Shown piece by piece: positions 35,101-43,870 of a stretch of DNA of 64,000 nt. Each line of letters starts with the position of its first letter. The stretch's first letter is position 1. Position numbers and translations under genes: made by a program. The stretch lies in NCBI GenBank assembly GCA_963734575.1, contig CAVTHT010000013.1:1-64000 (forward strand). Direction: 5' to 3'. The notes beneath the pieces were generated by a model. The model had not been told where the DNA came from, did no database searches, and saw nothing but the letters and a program-made list of their open reading frames with translations. This DNA comes from CAIWHR01 sp963734575. Lineage in GTDB: Bacteria; Pseudomonadota; Gammaproteobacteria; Burkholderiales; Casimicrobiaceae.

Positions 35101-35310
35101 ATGAAGAGATCAGGGTGGGGCGGCTACGGGTCGCTCTGGGACTTCCTATGCAACAAGCGACCGGGCGCGCCGTCCGTGTTCGAAGTCGCGGAGCTCGCGT
35201 GGCGGGCCAACCGGGAGATCACTCGGCAGCGGAAGGAAATCATGAAGGACCTCAAGGCGGCGGGCCTGGAGTGGGACCCGGAGTGGGACCGGACACCTCG
35301 CATCAAGTAG
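35101..35310 (+). CDS. Small uncharacterised protein (69 residues)
   Basis: ATG 35101 follows CAGGAG. The sequence (GSLWDFLCNKRPGAPSVFEV, then ELAWRANREITRQRKEIMKD) is helical and charged. A degenerate relative of its SLWDFLCNK..G.P segment is at about 36909-36960. No family recognised. Confidence 0.45.
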   Translation: MKRSGWGGYGSLWDFLCNKRPGAPSVFEVAELAWRANREITRQRKEIMKDLKAAGLEWDPEWDRTPRIK

Positions 35311-35387
35311 CGCGCCCGCGCTGCCATCCTTCGGGGTGGCGGCGCGGAAGCTCTCGAGCGTTTCCGTCAATCAACGAAGGGGTATCA

Positions 35388-35501
35388 ATGCTTGAGTACA
35401 TGATCGCGTACCTGATCGTCGGGTTCCGGGTGCTGGCGCTGGTCGGCGTGAACGTCGGGTGGTTGCTGCTACTGCTGTGGCTCGCGGGCCACGCCTTCTA
35501 A
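35388..35501 (+). CDS. Small membrane peptide (37 residues)
   Basis: ATG 35388 after GAAGGGG encodes a peptide dominated by one hydrophobic helix (YLIVGFRVLALVGVNVGWLL). A strong hairpin (about 35318-35344, CGCTGCCATCC/GGGGTGGCGGCG) lies in the leader, echoing the other small genes of this element. Confidence 0.4.
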   Translation: MLEYMIAYLIVGFRVLALVGVNVGWLLLLLWLAGHAF

Positions 35502-35726
35502 CCGGCCGAATGGCGGGCCGCTGAGGACGGGCGCCTTACCGCCAGGGGCAGTAATCGGCCGCAGACGTCCATCATCTGAACCCGAATGAGGCAGCGTGGC
35601 GCCAACAATCCTCAATCTTTCCGGGCTTACGCTCACCCGTCGCCCGTCGCAGGCAGCACGCTCGCCAAGTGCCATGTGCGATCACCACTTGGTCGTACGC
35701 CATACAATCTGCGCGTCATTGATCAA

Positions 35727-36656
35727 ATGCAGCATAATCTCGTTGTTCAGAACGCTTCTGTTTTGCCGATCGCTTCCCTCTATCGACCCTTCCTCATGGC
35801 GTTTGACACCACTGTCGCGCGACTAGCTGCTGAGTTAGACGACCTTGCAGTGGACTTGGCAAGCGTGATCGGCACGACGCCTACACATTGGGTTGACAAG
35901 AACGCTGGCATGTTCGTGCTGGTTGGCGTACCGGACTACCGGTTCGGACCACCATCAGACGTACAGCGGCAACACCGGCTGAAGGCCAGGTATGAAGTGT
36001 GGTTCGAGCGGTTTGCACTCTTGTTCCGTCATGCTCCGGCGGATGTTGCCAAACGCGTTGCCGACGCCGACAAAGAGATGCGGAAATGGATCGAGCTGGA
36101 TGACAATTACCGTATCGGACCAGACAACGCGCGCAACGTAGAGGCGACGACCAGCGTAGTCGGTGCGTTTCGCGGACTGCTAGCCATCCATACCGGCCAA
36201 GCCGAGACGCTGGTTGTTCCAGACACAAATGCACTGACTACATCGCCCGATCCGGTGAGCTATGCGTCTCTCGCCGGAACACCCACCTTCGTATTTGTGT
36301 TGCTGCCAACGGTGTTAGCGGAACTGGATAATCTTAAGAATCACGCGCGTGACCCCGCTTACAGGACAAAGGTAAACGACGTCATCCGGCGCATCAAGGG
36401 CTGGCGCAATCAAGGAAGTCTCCTAGATGGAGTACGTGTTCACCAGACAATCACGGTGAAGGCGGTACCACAGGAGCCGCGCGTCGAGGACACGCTACGT
36501 TGGCTCGATCCGAGCAATAGAGATGATCGCATAGTCGCGTCGTGTCTTGAACTTCAGATCGCTGCGCCCTGCGCCGCAATTCTCCTCGTCACTTCCGATG
36601 TCAACCTGCAAAACAAAGCTGAAGCGGCCCGCCTTCCCTGCGCAGAGACCCCATGA
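35727..36656 (+). CDS. PIN-domain protein
   Basis: About 309 residues from ATG 35727; ATG 35586 would add 47 poorly supported residues. The C-terminal half is a PIN nuclease domain: VVPDTNAL (Asp about 166), LPTVLAELDNLK, RDDRIVASCLELQ and LVTSDVNLQNKA supply the four acidic positions. The N-terminal half is helical. PIN proteins cleave RNA and are frequent toxins, but the N-terminal domain and lack of a small antitoxin partner make a solitary RNase more likely. Confidence 0.8.
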   Translation: MQHNLVVQNASVLPIASLYRPFLMAFDTTVARLAAELDDLAVDLASVIGTTPTHWVDKNAGMFVLVGVPDYRFGPPSDVQRQHRLKARYEVWFERFALLFRHAPADVAKRVADADKEMRKWIELDDNYRIGPDNARNVEATTSVVGAFRGLLAIHTGQAETLVVPDTNALTTSPDPVSYASLAGTPTFVFVLLPTVLAELDNLKNHARDPAYRTKVNDVIRRIKGWRNQGSLLDGVRVHQTITVKAVPQEPRVEDTLRWLDPSNRDDRIVASCLELQIAAPCAAILLVTSDVNLQNKAEAARLPCAETP

Positions 36657-36753
36657 AAAACGCGACCTCTGCGTCACGGACAGCGCGGCACTTGCTGTTC
36701 GGCGCTAGGGGCAATCAAATCGCGCTCAAGCATGAGAATCTCGGGAGGTGCTC

Positions 36754-36876
36754 TTGTCTGACGTCCGAGACTGGATTGTAGTATTGGTATCTGTCATTGC
36801 GGCGGTTCAATACCTGATGAGTCGAGAACCTCTCATTCCACAAGAAGCTGGAGGTCCTTCAGCGGCTCGTCGCTAA
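36754..36876 (+). CDS. Candidate 40-residue membrane peptide
   Basis: TTG 36754 follows GGGAGG by 6 bases. The product has one hydrophobic helix (WIVVLVSVIAAVQYLM) and a polar tail (SREPLIPQEAGGPSAARR). Too short for an open-frame list and supported only by the ribosome site and composition. Confidence 0.35.
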   Translation: MSDVRDWIVVLVSVIAAVQYLMSREPLIPQEAGGPSAARR

Positions 36877-37154
36877 CCGATATCAAGACGTGTGGCGACT
36901 ACCCCTCGTTCCAGGCCTTCCTATGCAACAAACTGACCGGGCGGCCCGATGCCTGTTTAGGATCGCGCCTGTTCCCGGCGCAACAGTGGCCGGCCCATTC
37001 TACGAAGCATGATTGAAGGCGAGCGCGTCACGCCGCCGATTCACCGGACGAACGCCTGCCGCATGCCACGTAGCGCGGGGGATCAACTACGTCTGTGCCA
37101 CGAGCCTATGATGCGAACGGGGCGAAGTCTCACCCCTCATTCGAGGAGTCCGCT
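36877..37154. other. Gene-remnant stretch before dodecin
   Basis: The segment at about 36905-36960 reads DYPSFQAFLCNKLTGRPDA and matches the FLCNK..G.P part of the 35101 gene; TTCCTATGCAACAA is identical in both. Otherwise no gene. Probably the right margin of the integrative element. Confidence 0.4.
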
Positions 37155-37358
37155 ATGACCGTCGCGCGTATCACTGAAATCAGCAGCATCAGTAAGAAGA
37201 GCTTCGAGGACGCAATCATCCAGGGCGTCGATCGCGCCAACAAGACGTTGAAGAACGTCAAGGGAGCGTGGGTGAAGGACCAGGAGGTCACGATCGACAA
37301 CGGTAAGGTGGTCGGCTACAAGGTCATTCTAAAAGTGACCTTCGTGCTCTCGGACTGA
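37155..37358 (+). CDS. Dodecin (flavin-binding) family protein
   Basis: A 67-residue protein from ATG 37155 behind GAGGAG. It matches dodecin: MTVARITEISSISKKSFEDA, then RANKTLKNVKGAWVKDQ and VGYKVILKVTF. Dodecins form 12-mers that store and protect riboflavin/FMN or CoA. Trp at the expected flavin-stacking position (GAWVK) is present. First of a run of stress-linked genes. Confidence 0.92.
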   Translation: MTVARITEISSISKKSFEDAIIQGVDRANKTLKNVKGAWVKDQEVTIDNGKVVGYKVILKVTFVLSD

Positions 37359-37489
37359 AGTAGAGCGCACAGCTTGCGCGCCCTACGCGGCCGAGCTGAG
37401 CACGCTGTCCCACATTCTCGACCGCTTGAGCGGCGGATCGTTTCGTTGGCAATATGGGCGGGTACTCGCTCGCACCCAAGGAGAAAACA

Positions 37490-37909
37490 ATGGGCATTTT
37501 CGGATCGATCATGGACCGTATCTTTCATCATGCCAATGCAGCGACTGGCACGACCGGCACCAGCACGGCGCAGCCTGGGCAACCCGCGTCGAGCACGACA
37601 CCATCAGCACAACCGGCGGGTGCGACTGGAACGGGCACGCCAAAGCTCCAAAACGTCGATGTGCACGCAGTCCTCACGCAAGCCGCGGCAGCCAAGGGAG
37701 GCGGTGGAAACTGGCAAACGTCGATCGTGGACCTGCTGAAGCTGCTCGATCTCGATTCAAGCCTGGCAGCGCGCAAGGACCTCGCGAACGAACTCAACGT
37801 GCACGCTGGCGCTGACGGGTCCGCGGAACAGAACATCGCGCTGCAGAAGGCAGTGATGGCGAAGCTCGCAGAGAATGGTGGCAAGGTGCCCGACAGCCTG
37901 CGCCATTGA
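37490..37909 (+). CDS. DUF3597 domain protein
   Basis: 139 residues from ATG 37490 after AAGGAG. MGIFGSIMDRIF is the family start, followed by a Thr/Ala/Pro/Gly-rich linker (20-55), then the conserved helical DUF3597 domain (VDVHAVLTQAAAAKG, SIVDLLKLLDLDSSL, RKDLANELNVH). Function unknown; the family is cytoplasmic and often sits next to stress genes. Frame intact. Confidence 0.88.
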   Translation: MGIFGSIMDRIFHHANAATGTTGTSTAQPGQPASSTTPSAQPAGATGTGTPKLQNVDVHAVLTQAAAAKGGGGNWQTSIVDLLKLLDLDSSLAARKDLANELNVHAGADGSAEQNIALQKAVMAKLAENGGKVPDSLRH

Positions 37910-38074
37910 CGCCTGCAGCGTCCGCACGAGCCGCAGCCGGTAGCATGATCCTCCCGCGGGTTCGGTCACCGCGGGGCGGCTGCTTCTGGAGCCATCATGG
38001 CCGGAAGGTTGGCGTCGAACCGAGGTGCCGGTTCGCGACCGCGTGGAGCCGTCGTAATGACAGACGGCTTCTAT

Positions 38075-38329
38075 CTAGGCGCGCCGCTTCGCGATGATGC
38101 CCCACACGAACAGAACGACGATGGCCCCGACCACGGCGCCGATCAGCCCCGCACCCTGGCCCGGCGCGTACCATCCAAACGCTTGCCCGAGGTAACTCGC
38201 GAGGACCGCTCCCACGATGCCGAGGATCGTCGTCAAGACGAAGCCCGACGGCTCGTTGCGGCCCGGCATGATGAACTTAGCGATCACGCCAGCGACAAAA
38301 CCAATCACGATCGTCCAGACAATACCCAT
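38075..38329 (-). CDS. GlsB/YeaQ/YmgE family stress membrane protein
   Basis: 84 residues from ATG 38329 behind GGAGG. Three hydrophobic segments and the family's GFVLTTILGIVGA and GWYAPGQGAGLIGAVVGA segments are present. Transglycosylase-associated-type inner-membrane proteins are induced by envelope and osmotic stress. The frame is open further upstream but the ribosome site fixes the start. Confidence 0.9.
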   Translation of the reverse strand: MGIVWTIVIGFVAGVIAKFIMPGRNEPSGFVLTTILGIVGAVLASYLGQAFGWYAPGQGAGLIGAVVGAIVVLFVWGIIAKRRA

Positions 38330-38464
38330 GGTTTCCTCCGTTGAGTGCCCGGCGATGGCCGAGACGGCGAGAAACGATACACCCGATCGGGTGAGGCAGT
38401 GCGCTGCTGCCGCGTTTGAGCCGATCGCTCCGATGTAGTGCAACCCATTCAAAAGGAGAGTGAA

Positions 38465-38968
38465 ATGAGCCGCGGAATGCCGTCGATGGTCGCGCTGTTG
38501 GGACTTCTTGCTGTTGCGGGCTTTCAGAACCGGGAGAAGATCGCCGAGGCTCTGGGTGGGCTCAAGGGAGGGATGGGCGGCGGGGTAGGTAGCGGCAATC
38601 AGCCGACCGGCCAGGGCGGTGCGCCCGGCAATCTGGGCGGAGTTGTGGGCGCAGGCGGCGTGGGCAGCGTGCTGAGCGGCGGCCTCCGCGATCTGGTGGA
38701 GCGCTTCAAGCAGAGCGGCCATGCCGCGGCAGCCGATTCGTGGGTTTCCACGGGACCGAACCAACCTCTCCATCCGGACCAGCTCGAGCAGGCGATCGGC
38801 CCGGACGTGCTGAACGCGCTCACCCAGCAAACTGGGCTTTCGCGCGAAGAGTTGCTGTCGAGGTTGACGCGCGAACTGCCCTCGGCCGTCGACAACTCAC
38901 CCCGCCGGGAAGATTGCCGACGGAAGACGAGGCGGCGCGGCTGGTCTACCAGTGCTGGGGTCCGGTGA
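38465..38968 (+). CDS. YidB family protein with C-terminal frameshift
   Basis: From ATG 38465 behind AAAGGAG. MPSMVALLGLLAVAGFQNR and the Gly-rich middle (GGMGGGVGSGN) precede the YidB core (WVSTGPNQPLHPDQLEQAIG, VLNALTQQTGLSREELLSRL). After LPSAVDN (base about 38897) the expected LTPPGRLPTEDEAARLV lies in the next frame, so one base has been lost and the annotated C-terminus (SPRREDCRRK...) is aberrant. Function of the family unknown. Confidence 0.8.
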   Translation: MSRGMPSMVALLGLLAVAGFQNREKIAEALGGLKGGMGGGVGSGNQPTGQGGAPGNLGGVVGAGGVGSVLSGGLRDLVERFKQSGHAAAADSWVSTGPNQPLHPDQLEQAIGPDVLNALTQQTGLSREELLSRLTRELPSAVDNSPRREDCRRKTRRRGWSTSAGVR

Positions 38969-39194
38969 TGGGGTATCGTGGGCTCAAGTTACCAAGGCGT
39001 GGGCCTTATTGAGGTTCTCGAGATGCGACGGACGCTTGGAAGCGACTACGCCGGCTGGCTACACCGCAGATTCCCGACCAGCGAGCGCTTCCTGCCGATT
39101 GCTTCGGCTCAAGCGTGACCAGACCATGCCGCCTCAGTGCGCCGGCCATAGAAGCTGGTTCCGTCGCAGGAGAAACACCGCCCCGAAACGTCGA

Positions 39195-39940
39195 CTACCT
39201 GCCGAACACGGTCTTCAACAGGTCTGTGCTGCGGGCCATCGGGTTGGTGCGGATCTTCTTCTCCTCCTGACCCACCATGTAGAAGAGCCCGTCGAGCGAC
39301 TTGTTGGTGACGTAGTCGTCGAGGTCCAATGATTGGCTGCCCATCATCGGCACGCTGTCGTAGCGCCCGATCATGTTCTTGTAGGCTCGGGTCGCGCCGA
39401 CCTCGATCCGACCTTCTGCGATACGACCGGTTTGAATGCGACGTAGAGCTTGTCGTGCGTCTTGCCGCGGAAGTACTCCGTGGCGGCGGTGTCGCCGCCC
39501 ATGAGGATGCCCCGTGCATCCTGCAGCGTCATCTCGCGGATCGCATCGCCGAAATAGCGGGCGGCCAGCGGCGCTGCCGCCTCCGCCGCACGGTTCATGC
39601 TGAGGATGAAATCGTCGACCTGTTTCTGGAAACCGGCCATGCGCGCGACTTCGGCGATCTTCTGGATACTCGATGGCATCAGGATCTTGACGGCCTGATT
39701 ACCGAAGTAGCCGTCCTTTTGCGAAAGGCTCTTGACCGCTCTCTCCGTGCCGACCGCCAGCGCTTCCTTGATTCCGGCCGCATTGGTGTTCTCGTCTGCC
39801 ACACCGGCGAGTCGAGCTGACAGTCGAGCCCTTCGGCAGATTGCCGAGTCCCTTTCATGAGATCGTCGATCTTCGGGCAACTGTGCCCTCGCCATGCCGG
39901 CGACGAGCATCCCAAACAGCAATAACGATCTTCGCTTCAC
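39195..39940 (-). pseudogene. DUF4197 protein, frameshifted
   Basis: From GTG 39940 a signal peptide (MKRRSLLLFGMLVAGMARAQ) is readable. The segment after QLP belongs to another frame (KIDDLMKGTRQSA), the main frame then carries NAAGIKEALAVGTERAVKSL, FQKQVDDFILSMNRAAEAAA and TEYFRGKTHDKL, and the last part (TRAYKNMIGRYDSVPM, DLDDYVTNKSLDGLFYMVGQ) is in a third. Two or more indels (near 39830 and 39405) break an otherwise typical periplasmic DUF4197 protein. Real decay or assembly indels cannot be told apart here. Confidence 0.75.
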
Positions 39941-40055
39941 GCGCGCCTCCAGTCGTCGGTCATCGTTCCTAGGCTCGCCCGCGACTTGCGTGGATGCGTC
40001 CACTGTCGCCCACGCGCAGGATCTCGCCTTACGAGTCGTTACCGAGCGGCGGACG

Positions 40056-40368
40056 CTAACCGAGCTTGTCCAGCGTTCCGGTCGCCTCGGCAAGGAGGTA
40101 ATAGAAGGTGACGCGACTCTTGTTGCGTTCGGCTTTCATCTTCTCCGCCACGGCCTTGATTCCGGCATCCGCTGCTTCCGGCGTAAGGCCCAATTTCTTC
40201 GCTGCAAACCCGGTGCGCACGGTGGCGAGCTCGGAGGGATCTGACGTCGAAACGAGCGCCAGAGTCGCGATTTCGAAGCGCGATACCGCAGTAGTTCACG
40301 ATCGCTTTGACGGCGCTTCGTTGATCGACTGTCGAGTACTTGGAAAGGTCTGCCACATAGTCGCTCAT
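40056..40368 (-). pseudogene. DUF2853 family protein, frameshifted
   Basis: ATG 40368 after GGAGG gives MSDYVADLSKYSTVDQRSAV and VNYCGIALRNRDS, a typical DUF2853 start. An extra base near 40267 shifts the rest; the next frame supplies ELATVRTGFAAKKLGLTPEA, MKAERNKSRVTFYYLLAEA and a stop at 40056. Without the indel the protein would be about 103 residues. Confidence 0.75.
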
Positions 40369-40663
40369 CTTTCCTCCAATCGAGAAAGGCCGGGAGCGCG
40401 TGCCACTGCGCGATGGTCACGCGCCAGCGTACGCGCCGCCCCCGGGATGGGCTCAGAATACGCGCTCGGCCCGGAGTTTCCGTGGATAATTGTCAAGCAG
40501 GCGAATTGGCGTCGAGTTAATGTGTTGCGGCGCGCCGCTGCGTGTCGCCAGGTGGTTGCAACGCCGACCGTGTTGTCACGCATCTGCCACCACGGTGGCG
40601 ATGGGCGCTGGCGCCTCGATTGAAGCTACGCACGACCCTCCTCATGCTCAAGGAGCAACCCCC

Positions 40664-41267
40664 ATGCAACTGACCGACATCCTTGCCCAAATGGGCGGCC
40701 TTCAGTCGATGGCGCAGGAACTGGGCGTCAGCGAGAGCCAGGTAGCGACCGGTGCCGAGGCGCTGGTGCCGGCCATTCTGGGCGGATTCAAGAAGCAGGT
40801 GCAATCGCAACCCGCGGGACTGGAAGGTCTGGGCGGGCTGCTCGGCAGACTCGGGGGCGGTGGCCTGCTCGACAACGTGCTGTCGCCCCAGCCGACGGAC
40901 GTGAGCCAGGGCAACGAGGTGCTGGGACAGATATTCGGCTCGAAGGATGTGAGCCGTACGGTCGCGCAGAACGCCGCGTCGCAGTCGGGCCTCGACACCG
41001 GGCTACTCAAGCAGATGCTGCCGATGTTGGCGATGGCGGTTGCTGGCTACATGGCGAAGCAACACGGCGACCGGCGCCGGAGAGCAGGTGCCTGCTGAGG
41101 GCGGTGGCCTCGGCGGGTTGCTCGGCGGCCTGTTGGGCGGCCGCGCTTCGGCGGGCAACGTCGTGCCGGGCGGCGGCATGTCCGGGCTCGCGTCGATGCT
41201 CGACCTGAACGGCGACGGCAACGTGCTCGACGATGTCATGCGCATGGCCGGTAAGGTCATGCGGTAA
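40664..41267 (+). pseudogene. DUF937 (YidB-like) protein, frameshifted
   Basis: ATG 40664 after AGGAGCAAC. MQLTDILAQMGGLQSMAQEL, PAILGGFKKQVQSQPAGLEG and TGLLKQMLPMLAMAVAGYMA are DUF937 features. The frame breaks near 41070; the following frame holds a Gly-rich linker (GGGLGGLLGGLLGGR) and LASMLDLNGDGNVLDDVMR, ending at 41267. One missing base restores a protein of about 200 residues. The truncated frame could still yield a 144-residue product ending at 41098. Confidence 0.75.
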
Positions 41268-41299
41268 GAATTTCCACACACAAGAGGGAGCGGCACCCG

Positions 41300-41728
41300 A
41301 TGAGCTTTGCATCCGAGTTTCGCGAATTCGCGGTCAAGGGCAGCGTGGTCGATCTGGCGGTCGGCGTCATCATCGGCGCGGCGTTCGGCAAGATCGTCGA
41401 CTCGCTGGTCAAGGACATGATCATGCCCGTCGTTGGCGCCATTTTCGGCGGCCTGGACTTCACCAACTACTTCATCATGCTGAAGAGTCCGCCGCCGGGG
41501 TATGCCGGCCCCATGACGTATGACGCGCTCACCAAGGCGGGCGTCCCGCTGTTCGCGTACGGCAACTTCATCACCGTCGCAATCAATTTTCTGATCCTCG
41601 CCTTCATCATCTTTCTGATGGTGAAGCAGATCAACCGCCTCAAGCGCCGGACCCCTGCGGCGCCACCGGCCCCGCCGGAGGAGATCATGCTGCTGCGCGA
41701 CATCCGGGACCGACTGCCCGCACGCTGA
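41300..41728 (+). CDS. mscL: Large-conductance mechanosensitive channel MscL
   Basis: 142-residue inner-membrane channel that opens under osmotic downshock. N-terminal MSFASEFREFAVKGSVVDLA, the first pore helix VGVIIGAAFGKIVDSLVKD, a periplasmic loop, the second helix FITVAINFLILAFIIFLM and the basic C-terminal bundle RLKRRTPAAPPAPP...LLRDIRD are all in place and of normal length. GAGGGAG precedes the ATG. Confidence 0.97.
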   Translation: MSFASEFREFAVKGSVVDLAVGVIIGAAFGKIVDSLVKDMIMPVVGAIFGGLDFTNYFIMLKSPPPGYAGPMTYDALTKAGVPLFAYGNFITVAINFLILAFIIFLMVKQINRLKRRTPAAPPAPPEEIMLLRDIRDRLPAR

Positions 41729-41840
41729 GCCTCGACGGGAGGGTGTTGCTCACGCGGCGCCAATCACCGGAGCCGCCGCGCATGCAACCAGGGAGCGTGA
41801 CGACAAGCAACGGGAGCACAGGATGATCACGGGAGTTCAG

Positions 41841-42311
41841 ATGAGAAATGCATCGCGCACGCTCGTCGCATTGCTTGGCATGGCTGTAGCTGCGGTATCT
41901 CTCGCGCAGTCACCCCCGACCGCGCCGCCGCCCGCCCCACCGGCAACGGCCGCGCCGGCGGCGACGACCGCACCCACCTCGGCGAAGGCGAGCGACGGTA
42001 TGGAAGGTCTTGCTGCTGTCTATTCCGACAAGCTTGCAGGACGCAAGACGGCAAGCGGCGAAGTATTCAGCCAAGGCAAGCTCACCGCCGCGCACCCGTC
42101 GCTGGCCTTCGGTACGAAGGTCAAGGTCACGAACACGAAGAACAACAAGGCGGTCGAGGTGAGGATCAATGATCGAGGCCCCACGCAGGCCGGGCGCGTC
42201 ATCGACCTGTCGAGCGCCGCTGCCGCCAAGATCGGACTCGGCAAGAAGCGAATGATGCCCGTGAAACTCGAGGTCGTCGGCGAGGCACCTGCGAAGAAGG
42301 GTGCCAAGTGA
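41841..42311 (+). CDS. RlpA-like double-psi beta-barrel protein
   Basis: About 156 residues from ATG 41841 after GGGAG; ATG 41823 is an alternative. Signal peptide (MRNASRTLVALLGMAVAAVS then LAQ), a Pro/Ala/Thr linker, then the barrel: GLAAVYSDKLAGRKTASGE, LTAAHPSLAFGTKVKVTN, VEVRINDRGPTQAGRVIDLS. That order is diagnostic of RlpA-type lytic transglycosylases/septal-ring proteins, which cut peptidoglycan strands lacking stem peptides. The catalytic Asp in NDRGP is present; the usual SPOR domain is absent. Confidence 0.88.
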   Translation: MRNASRTLVALLGMAVAAVSLAQSPPTAPPPAPPATAAPAATTAPTSAKASDGMEGLAAVYSDKLAGRKTASGEVFSQGKLTAAHPSLAFGTKVKVTNTKNNKAVEVRINDRGPTQAGRVIDLSSAAAAKIGLGKKRMMPVKLEVVGEAPAKKGAK

Positions 42312-42330
42312 ACCTGACGAGCTCGACGTA

Positions 42331-42537
42331 GCGGCGCAGCCGACCTTCGTTGTCTATGAGCTCCTGAAGGCGAAGAAAGCTCGTCCGTGTGCTCGCTGGC
42401 TGGGAGGCCGACGAGCTCACGACCCTCGCCGTGTATCCGAGCCGGCATTTCCTCCGACGAAGGTGCGTACCTCCATCGACTTCATGGTCGAGCGTTTCGG
42501 CGACAATTCCTACTGGGATCAAGGTATGAGTAACTGA
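42331..42537 (+). pseudogene. LysR-family regulator, C-terminal fragment
   Basis: QPTFVVYELLKAKK, then (next frame) GWEADELTTLAVYPSRHF and (original frame) KVRTSIDFMVERFGDNSYWD match the end of LysR-type effector-binding domains. The DNA-binding domain and most of the protein are missing and there are at least two shifts. Starts 20 bases after the RlpA-like stop. Confidence 0.65.
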
Positions 42538-42596
42538 AGCACGCTCGATGGCCGTCATGGCAGGCGTTGCTTCCTGCGGGCGTCAGGCAGAACCGC

Positions 42597-43472
42597 TCAC
42601 ATGTTCGTCTGCTCGGGCGGTGTATCGGTGGCGATAGACGGTCCGCCACTGGCGCCGCCGCGACGGGCCGGTGGCGCTGGCAGACCCAGCAGGTAACTCG
42701 TCATGCTGAGGGAGCCCAACGTGCAGCCCTCCGCGAACGGCGTAGCGGCCTCTCCCGCCGCCACGCACAATCCTGCAAGGTACGCCACGGGAAAGAAATG
42801 CTCGGGCGTGGGCACTGCCGCGTCGAAGTCAGCGTGGCGCTCCACGGCCGACAGATCTGCCGAGCGTGTGGTCATGATCTCGTGCACATGAGCGTCGAAA
42901 CGCTCTGCCCATGCAAACCCGGTGTTGCCGATGGACCAGTCGATGCGCCGAAGATTGTGTACGACGTTGCCGCTCGCGATGATAAAGATCCCTCGATCGC
43001 GTAGCGGGGCCAGTCGCGTCCCGACATCCATGTGGTATCCGAGCGGCGCGCCGGCATGGACGGACAACTGCACTACCGGGATGTCTGCCCGGGGAAAGAC
43101 GTGCGCTAGCACTGACCACGTTCCATGATCGAGGCCCCAGCTATCGTGGTCCAGGCCGACATGCAAAGGCCGCAGAACGTCGACGATCTCCTGGGCGACT
43201 TCCGGGCTACCCGGCGCCGGGTAGTCGAATGCGAACAACTCGGGCGGGAAGCCATAGAAATCGTGGATGACACGCGGTTGCGCCATGGCGGTGACGGCGG
43301 TGCCGTTGAGGAACCAGTGCGCCGAAATAGCCAACACGGCTCGCGGCCGCGGCAGGGCAGCACCCATGTCCCGCCAGGCTTGGGTGAAACCGTTCACCTC
43401 CAGAGTATTCATGGGGGAGCCGTGCCCCACGAACGCGGCTGGCAGCCGGCGAGGGGGCGCGTTGTTGTTCAT
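42597..43472 (-). CDS. ygiD: 4,5-DOPA-type extradiol dioxygenase YgiD
   Basis: 291 residues from ATG 43472 behind AGGAGAACAC. LPAAFVGHGSPMNTL near the start supplies the first metal histidine; LAISAHWF the second; SWGLDHGTWSVLAHVFP and IIASGNVVHNLRR are conserved family segments. Members open catecholic rings using a mononuclear non-heme metal. Full length with a Pro/Arg-rich C-terminal tail. Convergent with the LysR remnant. Confidence 0.92.
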   Translation of the reverse strand: MNNNAPPRRLPAAFVGHGSPMNTLEVNGFTQAWRDMGAALPRPRAVLAISAHWFLNGTAVTAMAQPRVIHDFYGFPPELFAFDYPAPGSPEVAQEIVDVLRPLHVGLDHDSWGLDHGTWSVLAHVFPRADIPVVQLSVHAGAPLGYHMDVGTRLAPLRDRGIFIIASGNVVHNLRRIDWSIGNTGFAWAERFDAHVHEIMTTRSADLSAVERHADFDAAVPTPEHFFPVAYLAGLCVAAGEAATPFAEGCTLGSLSMTSYLLGLPAPPARRGGASGGPSIATDTPPEQTNM

Positions 43473-43870
43473 GTGTTCTCCTGCGCGATCAGTAGGGATG
43501 GCTTGCGTCCACGACCTCTCCTGATCAGTTGACTGTATCAGCCCCTGGTCATCCTACTGCTCGCGTCTGCGATGTGCCCGTCCCGGCCTCGATCACCCAT
43601 GGGTGCCTGCACCCGCGCAGTGATCGACGGTTTCGGCCAGAAGCGGACGCACGGAACAAAAGTCTAGAATGACCGAGGAACCCGTGGCCCTGACCGTCAC
43701 CTGCGCAATTGACCTCCGTCAAGACGTTCCGGCCAGCGAACTACAGAATTAGCCCTACCTCCCGCGCTGGGGCCGCGACGGCTACGCGGACAGCCGAGTG
43801 GAGGCGCCGCAAATCGGTCACTCGGCGGATGCAGTGCGATGCGTGCCCGCGGCTTGGCGAGGCAGACTAA
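43473..43870. other. Intergenic region upstream of the hybrid kinase
   Basis: 398 bases between divergent genes. Small frames overlap without ribosome sites. Promoters for ygiD and the kinase should lie here, but no clear boxes or operators were seen. Confidence 0.4.
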
